A stretch of DNA of 64,000 nt from Gemmatimonas sp. (GCF_027531815.1 NZ_JAPZSK010000002.1:496001-560000); one strand, 5' to 3'. Counted from the first letter of the stretch, positions 36,054-44,813 are shown. Numbers and translations: made by a program. Notes: generated by a model from the sequence alone, not told the origin.

Positions 36054-37692
36054 ATCGCGCACGTCAACCCGCCGTCTCTGGCCGGGGCGCGCCGCGCGCA
36101 TGATCACCGGCGCGTTCGCGAACGCGTCCGCATATGCATTCGCGCTCGGCGGCCTCGTCGCCTGCGCCCCGGCCGTGCGTGAACCGGGAACCGTGGTCAT
36201 TGCTTCCGGGACCGACCTCGAGTCGGCCAATCCGCTGGTCACGGTGCACACCATGTCCCGCCAGGTACAGCGGCACATGCTCTTCGTCACGCTCGTGCGT
36301 CTCGATTCACTGCTGCAGCCCATCCCCTACTTTGCCCGCGGCTGGGATTGGGATGACGCCCGGCGCACCGTCACCTTCCGGCTCGACTCCACGCTTCGTT
36401 GGCACGACGGGCGCCCCACCACGGCCGCCGATGTGGCGTTCACGCTCGACCGCGCTGCCGACTCGGCGCTTGGCTCGCCGCGGCGTGGTGATGTGCGGGT
36501 GGTGGAGCAGGTGCGCACCCCCGACCCGTTCACCCTCGAAGTCCGGTTCACGTCACCGCAGTCGAAGCTGCCCGTGGTCTTTGGCGAACTGCCCATTGTC
36601 CCGCGCCATCTGCTCGACACGGTGCCCACGGCGCGCTGGCGCGCCCACCCGTTCTCCACAGCCCCGGTGGGGAACGGGCCGTTTCGCTTCGAGTCGCGGC
36701 TCGCTGGCCGGCAGTGGCGTTTCGTGCGTAACGAGTCCTTCCCCGCCGCCATGGGGGGGGCGCCGCAACTTCGGCGCCTAGTGGTGGCGGTGGTGGACGA
36801 GGCCGCGACCAAGTTCGCGGGGCTCGTGAGCGGCGAGCTCGATCTTGCCGGGGTGTCCCCCACCATGGCACGACTCGTTCGCGAGGATCCGGCGCTGCGG
36901 CTCATGTCGCCACCGGTGCTCTTCTCCACGGTGCTCGCGTTCAACACCACCCGTGCGCCGTTCAACGATGCGCGCGTTCGTCGGGCCGTGGCCCTCGGCG
37001 TGCAGCGCGAACGGTTGGTCGACGCGGCCGTGGCCGGGTTCGCCACGCCGGCGTACAGTGCCTTGCCGCCAGGCCTTCCCGTCTCGCCGCCATCCGCCCG
37101 GTCGGTCAACCATACGCAGGACGCGAGGGCCGCCGACTCGTTGTTCGACGCGGCCGGATGGACTCGGCCGTCGCCGGGTGCCACACGCCGTCGCCAGGGA
37201 GTGCCGCTGACCCTCACCCTGCTCACCGTGGGCAGCGGTGACATGGCGGTGGAGCAGCTGCTCCAGGCCGATCTCGCCACGCGCGGCGTGCAGCTCGACG
37301 TGCGCGTGATGGAGTTGGCCAGCTTCCTCGCTACCGTGCGGCAGCCAAACAAGCAGTTCGATCTCGTGCTCACGGGCATTCCCGGCGATGTGGCACTGGG
37401 GCACCTCTCGGCACTCTTCGATTCGCAGCAGCGTGGCGGGGCCCTCGATTACACCGGATTTCACCGACCTGCGCTCGACCAGGCACTCGCCGTGGCGCGC
37501 ACGGCCAACGCTGCGGAGGCCCGCGCGGCATGGCACGCCGTCGATACCCTGCTACAGCACGACATGCCCGTGGCCTGGCTGTATCACGCCCGGGGAGTAC
37601 AGGGACGGTCCGCCCGACTGGAGCACGTCGAGATGGACCTGCGGGGGGAGCTCCTATCGGTAAGTCGTTGGACCCGTCGTCAGGAACCGTGA
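36040..37692 (+). CDS. Solute-binding lipoprotein of a peptide/oligosaccharide ABC transporter (SBP family 5)
   Basis: The 550-residue protein is predicted to capture oligopeptides or oligosaccharides outside the membrane for the adjacent permeases. A basic N-terminus (TRRLWPGRAARM) and hydrophobic stretch end in lipobox LVAC, predicting lipid anchoring. The SBP_bac_5 pattern follows: RGWDWDDARRTVTFRLDSTLRWHDGRP, TAADVAFTLDRA, GNGPFRFES, and FNTTRAPFNDARVRRAVALGV. The start at ATG 36040 keeps the basic n-region; 36100 is an alternative. A much longer in-frame extension to 35311 lies antisense to the permease gene and was rejected. Its stop overlaps the heparinase start (TGATG). Confidence 0.85.
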   Translation: MMPPASRTSTRRLWPGRAARMITGAFANASAYAFALGGLVACAPAVREPGTVVIASGTDLESANPLVTVHTMSRQVQRHMLFVTLVRLDSLLQPIPYFARGWDWDDARRTVTFRLDSTLRWHDGRPTTAADVAFTLDRAADSALGSPRRGDVRVVEQVRTPDPFTLEVRFTSPQSKLPVVFGELPIVPRHLLDTVPTARWRAHPFSTAPVGNGPFRFESRLAGRQWRFVRNESFPAAMGGAPQLRRLVVAVVDEAATKFAGLVSGELDLAGVSPTMARLVREDPALRLMSPPVLFSTVLAFNTTRAPFNDARVRRAVALGVQRERLVDAAVAGFATPAYSALPPGLPVSPPSARSVNHTQDARAADSLFDAAGWTRPSPGATRRRQGVPLTLTLLTVGSGDMAVEQLLQADLATRGVQLDVRVMELASFLATVRQPNKQFDLVLTGIPGDVALGHLSALFDSQQRGGALDYTGFHRPALDQALAVARTANAAEARAAWHAVDTLLQHDMPVAWLYHARGVQGRSARLEHVEMDLRGELLSVSRWTRRQEP

Positions 37693-40565
37693 TGCTGCTG
37701 CCTTTCACCGTACACGACCGCCGGCGCGAGACCGCACCCGGCACGTCACTGGGGGCACTCGCCGACGCGCTGTCGTCGGAGCTTGACCCATGGCTCGCCA
37801 CGCCCCTTCCCATTCCGGAGTTCAAGGCGCGTCTCACGCGTGCAGGGGGGCGCTGTCCCGTGCACGGCACTCCCCTCGAATTCGACCCGTGGCAGCCCCA
37901 CCGCCATCGCTGTGAGCCCTGTGGCACCTGCTACACGGACGCGGTGCATCACGAGTGGTGGGCCATGGGGGCGCAACTCTTCACCGCCGAGCGCGCCGTA
38001 CACGCCGCCGCCCTTTTTCTGCTGCGCGGACGACCGGCACACCGTGATCTCGCGATCGGCACCCTGCGCGACCTCGCGCAGCGCTATCGGCACTGGCCCA
38101 ACCGCGACAACGTGCTGGGCCCCACGCGCCCCTTCTTCAGCACGTATCTCGAGTCCATCTGGCTGCTCAATCTGTGTCACGCCCTCGCGTTGCTCGAAGC
38201 CGCCGGGGTACACGACTCGCACGATGCGGTACGGGAGCAGCTCCTCGCGCCAAGCAGTGCGCTCATTGCGGGCTACCACGAGGGTCGTTCCAACCGTCAG
38301 GTGTGGAACGAAGTGGCGGTGCTTTCCGCGTGGACGCTGCTGGGTGACCGCGCGCGCGTGGAGGCACGGCTCTCCCGCCCCGGGTCGTTGGAGAGCCTCA
38401 TGCGTCACGGGCTGCTCGCCGACGGCACGTGGTACGAAGGGGAGAACTACCATCAGTTTGCCCATCGCGGACTCTGGTACGGCGTGCAGCTGTTGGCGGC
38501 ACTTGGTCGGCCGCTCGATCCGGTTCTTGATCAGCGCTATCACGAAGGCTTCGCCACCCCCTTCGCCGGCCTCCTTCCCGACGAAACGCTCCCCTCGCGC
38601 CGCGATTCGCAGTACGCCGTCTCCGTGCGTCAGTGGCGTTGGGCCGAGTGGTGCGAACTGGGGCTCGCACATCGGCACGATGAACGACTGGCGGCCGTTC
38701 TGCAGCGTCTGTACGACGGTCGCGCGCCGCAGCGGGAGACGGGGCGCGCCCTGTCCACCGCCGACGCCGAGCGCAATCGACCCGCCGCCGCGCTGACGCG
38801 GGCCGACTGCAGCTGGCGCGCCCTGCTCATGGCCACGGCCACGCCCACGCCGAACGGTCACTGGACGCCAGGCTCCCTCGTGCAACCTCAGCAGGGGCTC
38901 GCCGTGCTGCGCCGCGCAGGCGAACGCGCAGGTGAACGCGCAGGTGAACGCGCAGGCGAACGCGCAGGCGAACGCGAACGTGAACGCGTGTACGTGGCAC
39001 TGGACGGCGGCGCCAGTGCCGGCGGCCACGGACATCCCGATCGCCTGCACCTCACGCTGCAGTCGAATGCCGCGCGCTGGCTCGACGATCCCGGCACGGG
39101 GAGCTATGTCGACCCCACCCTCCACTGGTACCGCAGCACGCTGGCGCATCACGCGCCGCTCGTGAACGGCGCGTCGCAACAGGAGGGGCGCGTGACACTC
39201 ACCGCGTTCGAAGATCGCGGCGGGGCGGGGTGGGTGCAGAAACGCGCGGAGGAGCTGGCGCCGGGGGTGCAGGCGACACGCACCGTCGTGGTGTGCGATG
39301 GCTACCTCGTGGATCTGCTCGAGTGGACGGCCGCGGAACCCGTCACGCTCACGTTGCCCGTGGCAGCGGGCGACGCCACGAACATTGCCACCTGGCGCGC
39401 CGCCGCACGTGCGGGCGCGGGCGGCACCGAAGACGGCTACGACTTCCTGCGGCAGATCGAGGCCGCGGCGAACGCACCCAGTACGATCACCGTGGCGCCG
39501 CAAGCGGCGGGAGACGCTCACCGTGCCGCGGCGCAGGCCGGCGTGACGGCCGTGTACGCCACCTCCGGCGAGCCTTGCTGGTGGCGCGCACTGGCCCCCG
39601 GGGCTCCCGGCCGCTCGTCGCACCGACGCCTGTTCGTCGATCTGCACGGCACGGCCGGGCGCATCGTGGGCGTGTGGTCCTGGGTACCCATCGCGCAGGT
39701 CACGCTCGCCCCCACCGGACCCGTGTACGCGACGGTCACCACGCCCGATGGGACTGTGGCCACGCACGAATCGGCCGCGCACGGGTGGCACATCGGCCTC
39801 GTGGCGCGGCATGCACGCAGCAGCATCGATCTCGAGCGCCTGCCGGTCGACACTCGTGCCGGCGACGCCCGCGACACGCACGACGAGCTGTCACGCCACG
39901 CGGCGGCACCGCATGCGGCGTCTGCGCTACGGGCGCCCCTCGGCGCCACCGTCGACCACGTCGTTTCTGAAGGCCCGCCCATGAGGCTGGGGGAGGCGCA
40001 CTACACGCCCACGGAGGAACCCTGGGGCGGTGACAACAGGCCGACCGCCGAGATCAGAGTGGGCGTGACCCGCGACCTGCTGGTCGTACACCTGCAGGTC
40101 CACACGGGGCATCCGCCCGTCGTTCCGGAGGGGGGCACAGCCACCCGCATGCCAGACAACTTGCTCGACAACGAACGCGCCGACGTGAACGCCGACGGTG
40201 TGCAGGTCTATGTGGGCATGGCCGGCGACCCCCCCGGCCGCTGGCGTGCCGGCGTGCTCGTCGTGCCGCTGCAGGGCCATGAGGGTGCCACCGTACGACT
40301 TACGTCGCTGGTGCCCGGCGGGCCGGTGCCGCAGGCACGTGCCATCGCGCTCGCCACTGGCTGGGAGCTGACGATGCAATGGCCCCGCGCGCTGCTCCCC
40401 GCGCTCGAAAGCGGAACGGTCACCTTCGACGTGGTGGTGAACGAGCGGCCGCCGAATCGGGAACGCCGCCGCGGACAACTGGTGCTCAGCGGGGGCGGCG
40501 GTTTCGGCTATCTGCGTGGCGACCGGCATGTACCGGCGCATCCCCTGTGGCTGCAGCTGGACTGA
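37692..40565 (+). CDS. Heparinase II/III-type polysaccharide lyase with CBM9-like tail
   Basis: The 957-residue protein has an N-terminal alpha-barrel region (about residues 90-380, including FFSTYLESIWLLNLCHALALLEAAG and GLLADGTWYEGENYHQ). A heparinase II/III beta-sandwich with the active-site-like GASAGGHGHPDRLHL is near residue 440. The C-terminal domain (about 762-957, DNERADVNADGVQVYVGM and FDVVVNERPP) resembles CBM9/DOMON-type sugar-binding folds. A cysteine cluster, CPVHG and CEPCGTCY, near residues 55-80 could bind zinc. There is no signal peptide. Five AGER tetrapeptide repeats occur at residues 409-428. It is coupled to the binding-protein gene; acidic-glycan cleavage is inferred from the family. 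Confidence 0.78.
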   Translation: MLLPFTVHDRRRETAPGTSLGALADALSSELDPWLATPLPIPEFKARLTRAGGRCPVHGTPLEFDPWQPHRHRCEPCGTCYTDAVHHEWWAMGAQLFTAERAVHAAALFLLRGRPAHRDLAIGTLRDLAQRYRHWPNRDNVLGPTRPFFSTYLESIWLLNLCHALALLEAAGVHDSHDAVREQLLAPSSALIAGYHEGRSNRQVWNEVAVLSAWTLLGDRARVEARLSRPGSLESLMRHGLLADGTWYEGENYHQFAHRGLWYGVQLLAALGRPLDPVLDQRYHEGFATPFAGLLPDETLPSRRDSQYAVSVRQWRWAEWCELGLAHRHDERLAAVLQRLYDGRAPQRETGRALSTADAERNRPAAALTRADCSWRALLMATATPTPNGHWTPGSLVQPQQGLAVLRRAGERAGERAGERAGERAGERERERVYVALDGGASAGGHGHPDRLHLTLQSNAARWLDDPGTGSYVDPTLHWYRSTLAHHAPLVNGASQQEGRVTLTAFEDRGGAGWVQKRAEELAPGVQATRTVVVCDGYLVDLLEWTAAEPVTLTLPVAAGDATNIATWRAAARAGAGGTEDGYDFLRQIEAAANAPSTITVAPQAAGDAHRAAAQAGVTAVYATSGEPCWWRALAPGAPGRSSHRRLFVDLHGTAGRIVGVWSWVPIAQVTLAPTGPVYATVTTPDGTVATHESAAHGWHIGLVARHARSSIDLERLPVDTRAGDARDTHDELSRHAAAPHAASALRAPLGATVDHVVSEGPPMRLGEAHYTPTEEPWGGDNRPTAEIRVGVTRDLLVVHLQVHTGHPPVVPEGGTATRMPDNLLDNERADVNADGVQVYVGMAGDPPGRWRAGVLVVPLQGHEGATVRLTSLVPGGPVPQARAIALATGWELTMQWPRALLPALESGTVTFDVVVNERPPNRERRRGQLVLSGGGGFGYLRGDRHVPAHPLWLQLD
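38914..38985 (+). repeat. In-frame 12-bp tandem repeat encoding AGER units
   Basis: Five units of GCGCAGGYGAAC (38914-38973; the variable base is C,T,T,C,C) are followed by two half-units GCGAAC and GTGAAC. They code for Ala-Gly-Glu-Arg five times and then Glu-Arg pairs, inserted just before the lyase beta-sandwich strand VYVALDGGAS. Confidence 0.85.
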
Positions 40566-40592
40566 GCGTACGACGCGTGGCCGTAGGGGCGC

Positions 40593-40598
40593 TATCTT
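40593..40598 (+). promoter_or_regulatory. Putative -10 element TATCTT of the methyltransferase operon
   Basis: TATCTT ends 6 bases before ATG 40605, within the 39-base gap after the lyase gene. It suggests that a separate, nearly leaderless transcript begins here rather than read-through alone. Confidence 0.45.
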
Positions 40599-40604
40599 CC
40601 GCTC

Positions 40605-41480
40605 ATGGCTGAATCGATCCTCGACAACATCGCGGTCGTCCTCTACGAATCGCAGGATTCCATCAACATCGGCGGCGTCGTGCGCTCGATGAAGAACATG
40701 GGCGTGTCCGACCTGCGCCTCATTCGCCCCTGCGCCTACGATCCCAATCGCATCGAGCAGGTGGCCCACGACACGCGCGACATCGTGGAGCGCATCCGGC
40801 ACTTCGACACCATCGATGGGGCGCTGGACGACTGCGTGTATGTGGTGGGCTTCTCCGGGCGGCGGCAGGCGGCCCGCTGGGCGCGGCACACCCCGCGGTC
40901 GGCCGCCGTCGATCTGCTCGAACACGCGCAGGTCGGCAAGGTGGCCATCATGCTCGGCCGCGAGGACCACGGACTCCCCAACGAAGCACTCGATCGCGCG
41001 CACGCCATTTGCACCATCCCCACCACCGAGCACTTCTCCCTCAACGTGGCGCAGGCGTGCCTGTTGGGGCTGTACGAATTGCATCTGCTGGCCGGCGATG
41101 CCACCAAGAAGCTGCCGGCGCCGCGACATGCCACGGGGGCGCCGGACAAGGCGCAACTCGAGCGCACCTTTGCCGACATGGAAGCGGCGCTCAACGCCAT
41201 CGCCTACTTCAAGACGCGCAACGAGGAACTCATCATGCGCGCCTTCCGCTCGCTCGTCTTCCGCGCCAGCCCCGACGCGCGCGAACTGCTCATGCTGCGC
41301 ACGGCCAGCATCGAGGTGCTGCGCACGATCGAACGGGAAGTGCGCCTGTCGGTCTCAGCCGCGCTGGTCGCACAGGGCGTGCCCGACGCCGAGGCGCTCG
41401 AGGCGGGCAGGGCAGCCGGTGCCGCCGCCATCGCCGCGCGCGGTGAAGCCTCATTGGCCGCGGCGCCCGCCGACGCATGA
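40605..41480 (+). CDS. SPOUT-family RNA 2'-O-methyltransferase (TrmJ/TrmH-like)
   Basis: The 291-residue protein is predicted to methylate ribose 2'-OH in tRNA or rRNA with S-adenosylmethionine. SPOUT motifs are all visible: motif 1 SQDSINIGGVVRSMKNMG, motif 2 KVAIMLGREDHGLPN, and motif 3 TIPTTEHFSLNVAQACLLGLYEL, which forms the trefoil knot. The family core is about 160-170 residues; a C-terminal helical extension of about 110 residues (AFADMEAALN-like, alanine-rich end) is additional and resembles TrmJ. It starts a four-gene run; its stop overlaps the aminotransferase start (ATGA). Confidence 0.85.
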   Translation: MAESILDNIAVVLYESQDSINIGGVVRSMKNMGVSDLRLIRPCAYDPNRIEQVAHDTRDIVERIRHFDTIDGALDDCVYVVGFSGRRQAARWARHTPRSAAVDLLEHAQVGKVAIMLGREDHGLPNEALDRAHAICTIPTTEHFSLNVAQACLLGLYELHLLAGDATKKLPAPRHATGAPDKAQLERTFADMEAALNAIAYFKTRNEELIMRAFRSLVFRASPDARELLMLRTASIEVLRTIEREVRLSVSAALVAQGVPDAEALEAGRAAGAAAIAARGEASLAAAPADA

Positions 41481-42709
41481 CCGACCACGCGCGCTCCCTG
41501 CCGTCGCCCGATGACGCGTGGCGTGCGCGTGCCGCGGCGGTCATCCCGGGGGGCAGTTCCACGGGGAGCAAGCGCCCCGACGCGCTGTACGGCGCCTTCG
41601 CCGCCGATGCCGTCGTGCCGTCGCACTACGATCGCGCCGCCGGCTGCCGGGTGTGGGCAACCGACGGGCGCGAGTTCGTGGACTGTGGCATGGCGCTGGG
41701 CGCCGTGGGCATCGGCTACGCCGATCCCGCCATCACGGCTGCCGTCCAGGCGGCCGCAGTTGCCGGCCCGGTATCGTCGCTGCCGCACCGGCTGGAGGTG
41801 GAAGTGGCCGAAGCGCTGGTGCAGGTCATCCCCTGCGCCGAGCGCGTACGGTTTCTGCGCACCGGCGCCGAGGCCACGAATGCCGCCGTTCGGCTGGCCC
41901 GCACACTGACCGGGCGCGAACGCATCGTCGCGTGCGGCTATTTCGGCTGGCTCGACTGGAACAGCGACGCTCTCGGCGTACCGGCCGCCACGCGCGATCG
42001 CGTCAGCTGGGTCCCCTTCGGCGACAGCGAGGCGCTTGCCGCGGCGGTGCAGGGGGGGGACGCGCCTGCCGCCATCGTGATCGAGCCGCTCGTGCACGAC
42101 ATTGCCCCCCGCGACTGGCTGGCCACGGCGCGACAGCTGGCCAGCGCAGTGGGCGCGTTGCTCATCTTCGACGAAGTGAAGACCGCGTTCCGCGTGCGCA
42201 CGGGTGGCGTGCAGGCGCTGCTTGGCGTCACCCCGGATCTCACCGTTATCGGCAAGGCCCTCGCCAACGGCTACCCGCTGTCGGCCGTGGTGGGGCGCGC
42301 CGACGCCATGGATGCGGCGCAGCGCACGTGGATCTCCTCCACCGCAGCCGCGGAAGCTACCGGCCTCGCTGCCGCCCACGCCGTGCTCGCGTGGCATACG
42401 CAGCACGATGTCTGCGCGCGCATGGACGCGGCGGGATGTGCGCTGCGCGACATCATCGGTGCGGCGCTGCACGCCGAGCCGTGGACCGGCGTGCGCGCCG
42501 AGGGGCCGAATGTCATGTGGCGGCTCGTGTCCGCCGAACCGGTACAGCTCGACGCCCTCGTGGCGGCGGCTGCCCGGCATGGCGTGCTGCTCAAACGTGG
42601 CGCCTACCAGTTCGGTGCCGTGGCGCACGACGAGCGCGCGCTCGACGCCGTGCGCCGCGCCATGCCCGCCCTGCTCGAGTCGCTCCACGCGACGACCCAA
42701 CGCCCGTAG
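41477..42709 (+). CDS. Class III aminotransferase, glutamate-1-semialdehyde aminomutase-like
   Basis: The 410-residue protein is PLP-dependent. Landmarks are IPGGSSTGSKRP near the start, the cofactor-phosphate region FLRTGAEATNAAVRLAR, LLIFDEVKTAFRVRTGG with the PLP aspartate, and the Schiff-base lysine in VIGKALANGYPLSAVVG. It resembles HemL-type aminomutases, but the HemL signature around the lysine is not perfect and no other heme-synthesis gene is present. Since it shares an operon with an RNA methyltransferase and two amidohydrolase-fold proteins, a role in secondary or sugar-amine metabolism is equally possible. The start overlaps the preceding stop (ATGA). Confidence 0.8.
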   Translation: MTDHARSLPSPDDAWRARAAAVIPGGSSTGSKRPDALYGAFAADAVVPSHYDRAAGCRVWATDGREFVDCGMALGAVGIGYADPAITAAVQAAAVAGPVSSLPHRLEVEVAEALVQVIPCAERVRFLRTGAEATNAAVRLARTLTGRERIVACGYFGWLDWNSDALGVPAATRDRVSWVPFGDSEALAAAVQGGDAPAAIVIEPLVHDIAPRDWLATARQLASAVGALLIFDEVKTAFRVRTGGVQALLGVTPDLTVIGKALANGYPLSAVVGRADAMDAAQRTWISSTAAAEATGLAAAHAVLAWHTQHDVCARMDAAGCALRDIIGAALHAEPWTGVRAEGPNVMWRLVSAEPVQLDALVAAAARHGVLLKRGAYQFGAVAHDERALDAVRRAMPALLESLHATTQRP

Positions 42710-42739
42710 GATCCGTCGATCATCCCCACGCTCCCGACC

Positions 42740-43618
42740 ATGTCTGCCACGCTGCCACTCGGCGGGTCTGACCCGCTCATCGATCCGCACGCGCACTTTC
42801 ACACGCCGTGGACCAACCGCGCCGACTGGGCCCGCTACAACGCGTCGCGGCTCGACATGGGGGAGCGCATCGGCATTAGGTGCCACGTGGCCTCCATCCT
42901 CGGCTCCTGGGGACATACGTCACCCACGTATTTCTCGTCGCCCGACGATCAGACGCGTGCCAACGACTTCATGTTCGACCTGGCGGAGCAAGAGGCACCG
43001 CGCGTCAAGGCGTTCGTGGCGGTCAACCCCAACTTCACGGTACATGCGCTGGCCGAGATCGGTCGCGGCATGGCGCGCGGCGCGGTGGGCATCAAGCTCG
43101 CCGCGGGGCGTCGCACCACCGATTTCGCGCGGCTCGACGACATCGCGGCCGCGGCGGCCCACCACGGCGTGCCGGTGCTGCAGCACATCTGGCAGCATCG
43201 GCGCCGCGAATGGCCCAATCAGGAAGCCAGCGACGGCGTGGAGCTCGCGCAACTCGCGGCGCGGCATCCACACACCACGTTTCTGCTGGCGCACATCGGC
43301 GGCGGCGGTGATTGGGCCCACACCAATCCGGCCGTTCTGGAGCTCCCCAACATCGTCATGGATCTGTCAGGGAGTGGTGTTGACCGCGGCATGATCGACG
43401 AGGCGCTGCGGTGGGTGGGCGCGCAGCGGCTGCTCTGGGCCTGCGACCTGACCCTGTGCACGGGGCTCACCAAGCTGCGGGCGCTGGCGCACACCGGGGC
43501 CTCGGCCGAGGAGATCGCCGACATGCGGTGGCGCAACGCCGTGCGCATTTTCCCGCCGGGCACCTTCGACGCCGCCCTCGCGCGCCCGCTGGCCGTTCCC
43601 GCACCGGAGGCCGCATGA
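42740..43618 (+). CDS. Amidohydrolase 2-type metal-dependent hydrolase
   Basis: The 292-residue protein has a TIM-barrel amidohydrolase pattern: the metal-binding DPHAHFH at residues about 15-21, a histidine after beta-5 in VLQHIWQHR, LLAHIGGGG, and a catalytic aspartate in LLWACDLT near the C-terminus. This is the layout of the COG2159 family (decarboxylases and hydrolases). The substrate is unknown. It lies 30 bases after the aminotransferase; a TAGGAT overlapping that gene's stop could be an internal promoter. Its stop overlaps the next start (ATGA), and the next gene is a diverged relative. Confidence 0.82.
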   Translation: MSATLPLGGSDPLIDPHAHFHTPWTNRADWARYNASRLDMGERIGIRCHVASILGSWGHTSPTYFSSPDDQTRANDFMFDLAEQEAPRVKAFVAVNPNFTVHALAEIGRGMARGAVGIKLAAGRRTTDFARLDDIAAAAAHHGVPVLQHIWQHRRREWPNQEASDGVELAQLAARHPHTTFLLAHIGGGGDWAHTNPAVLELPNIVMDLSGSGVDRGMIDEALRWVGAQRLLWACDLTLCTGLTKLRALAHTGASAEEIADMRWRNAVRIFPPGTFDAALARPLAVPAPEAA

Positions 43619-44445
43619 CCGCCCCGCATGATCCGTCCACCGGCCGCATCGACGTGACGGCGTGGATTGGCGCGTATCCGTTCCGTGACATTGCGCACCC
43701 CGATCCCGAGGTGCTCGTGCGGGTCCTCGCCCGTGAGGGATTCAGCGGGGCCTGGGTGGGGCACCTGCCGGGCGCGTTCCACCGGGACCCGGTGCCCAGT
43801 AACCGCGCGCTGTATGCAGCGCTGGCGCCGCATCGGAGGATTCTGCACCCGGCGCCCATCGTGCGCCCCGACTGGCCACGCTGGGAGGAGATGCTGCGGA
43901 CCGCGGTCAACGAGGGGGCACCGGCGGTGCGGGCGTATCCCATGCAATGGGGGTACGGGCCCGGTCATCCGGCCATGACGGAGCTGGCGCTGGCGTGCGG
44001 CGAGGCCGGTGTGGCCCTGCACCTCACGGTACGGTTCGAGGACCTCCGGCAGCGCCACCACCTCGACGGCGCCGGCGATCTCTCGGCGGCCCACGTCCGG
44101 CCAATCGCGCGCGCTGCCGGGTCCCGGGCGCATGTCGTGGTGGCCGGCGCCAGCCGGGAGCTGATCGAGGAGGTGCACTGGGGGCTCACGCCGGAGGAGC
44201 AGGCGCGCGTGTGGTACGACTGGCACTGGATCTGGGGGCCCCCGGAGGAGCATTTCGCCCATCTGGTGCGCACGATCGGGGCGGCGCGGCTGGCCTGGAG
44301 CTCCTGGTGGCCGCTGCGGCTGAGCCAGCAATCGCAGGCGCTGGTGGAGCTGCTGCCGGCCGACGTGGCGGTGCTCCCGGTTCCCGACGGCGAGGGCGGC
44401 CCCTTCGCCCACGGCGGGGGCATCGGCGGGACACGCACGTATTGA
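43615..44445 (+). CDS. Degenerate amidohydrolase-fold protein lacking metal ligands
   Basis: The 276-residue protein shares the length and general barrel layout of the preceding amidohydrolase. Where that protein has DPHAHFH, this one has VTAWIGAYPF; the later aspartate motif WACDLT corresponds to AWSSWW here; and no HIGG-type histidine is present. All expected metal ligands therefore seem lost, suggesting a non-catalytic partner or a different chemistry. ATG 43615 overlaps the previous stop (ATGA), so the two are co-translated, consistent with a heteromer. A longer in-frame start at 43411 would overlap the first gene fully and was rejected. Confidence 0.68.
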   Translation: MTAPHDPSTGRIDVTAWIGAYPFRDIAHPDPEVLVRVLAREGFSGAWVGHLPGAFHRDPVPSNRALYAALAPHRRILHPAPIVRPDWPRWEEMLRTAVNEGAPAVRAYPMQWGYGPGHPAMTELALACGEAGVALHLTVRFEDLRQRHHLDGAGDLSAAHVRPIARAAGSRAHVVVAGASRELIEEVHWGLTPEEQARVWYDWHWIWGPPEEHFAHLVRTIGAARLAWSSWWPLRLSQQSQALVELLPADVAVLPVPDGEGGPFAHGGGIGGTRTY

Positions 44446-44813
44446 AAGTTTGCCTGCAAACACATTGAGAATTTCACGGGAACCGATTGCGGTCTCGTCC
44501 GTTCTCCTCCGGGCGCGCGGGTGATCGGCAGACGTGGAGAGGTAGTACTGCAAGGGTGCGCGTGAAGCGGCGTGACGCACTTGCGTACAAATACGGGTCC
44601 GGTCATACTTCGCGCTTGCAAAAAATTTGGTGACACCGACTTACACGGTTGGAGCCGGTTCGATCCTTCTGGACCGAACCACTCGGACCGGGTAGTCCTC
44701 GGATGGCATGACCGGACGTGCGCCCTGCACCGCGGCAGGGGGACGATCCGTGTCGTGCATGTCGTGTGTCGACCATCACCTACGCCTAACGGCATTCTCT
44801 ACCGGCACACGAG
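44446..44813 (+). other. 368-base non-coding region upstream of the act operon
   Basis: This is the only gene-free stretch over 300 bases in the window. Near the left end is GTTTGC-CT-GCAAAC (44448-44461), a palindrome that could be a small terminator stem or operator. A promoter-like pair lies at 44581-44609. Downstream, GGTTCG (44657-44662) pairs with CGAACC (44675-44680), with an inner TCC/GGA, forming a leader hairpin. I see no convincing small gene or known riboswitch. Confidence 0.6.
44581..44609 (+). promoter_or_regulatory. Candidate sigma70-type promoter of the act operon
   Basis: TTGCGT (44581-44586) and CATACT (44604-44609) are separated by 17 bases. Initiation near 44616 would give a leader of about 197 bases before actA. 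An A-rich run (AAAAAATTT) follows. Confidence 0.4.

Noticed and set aside
38914-38985. CRISPR-like short repeats
   Set aside because: Units are 12 bp with no spacers and are in frame within a coding region.
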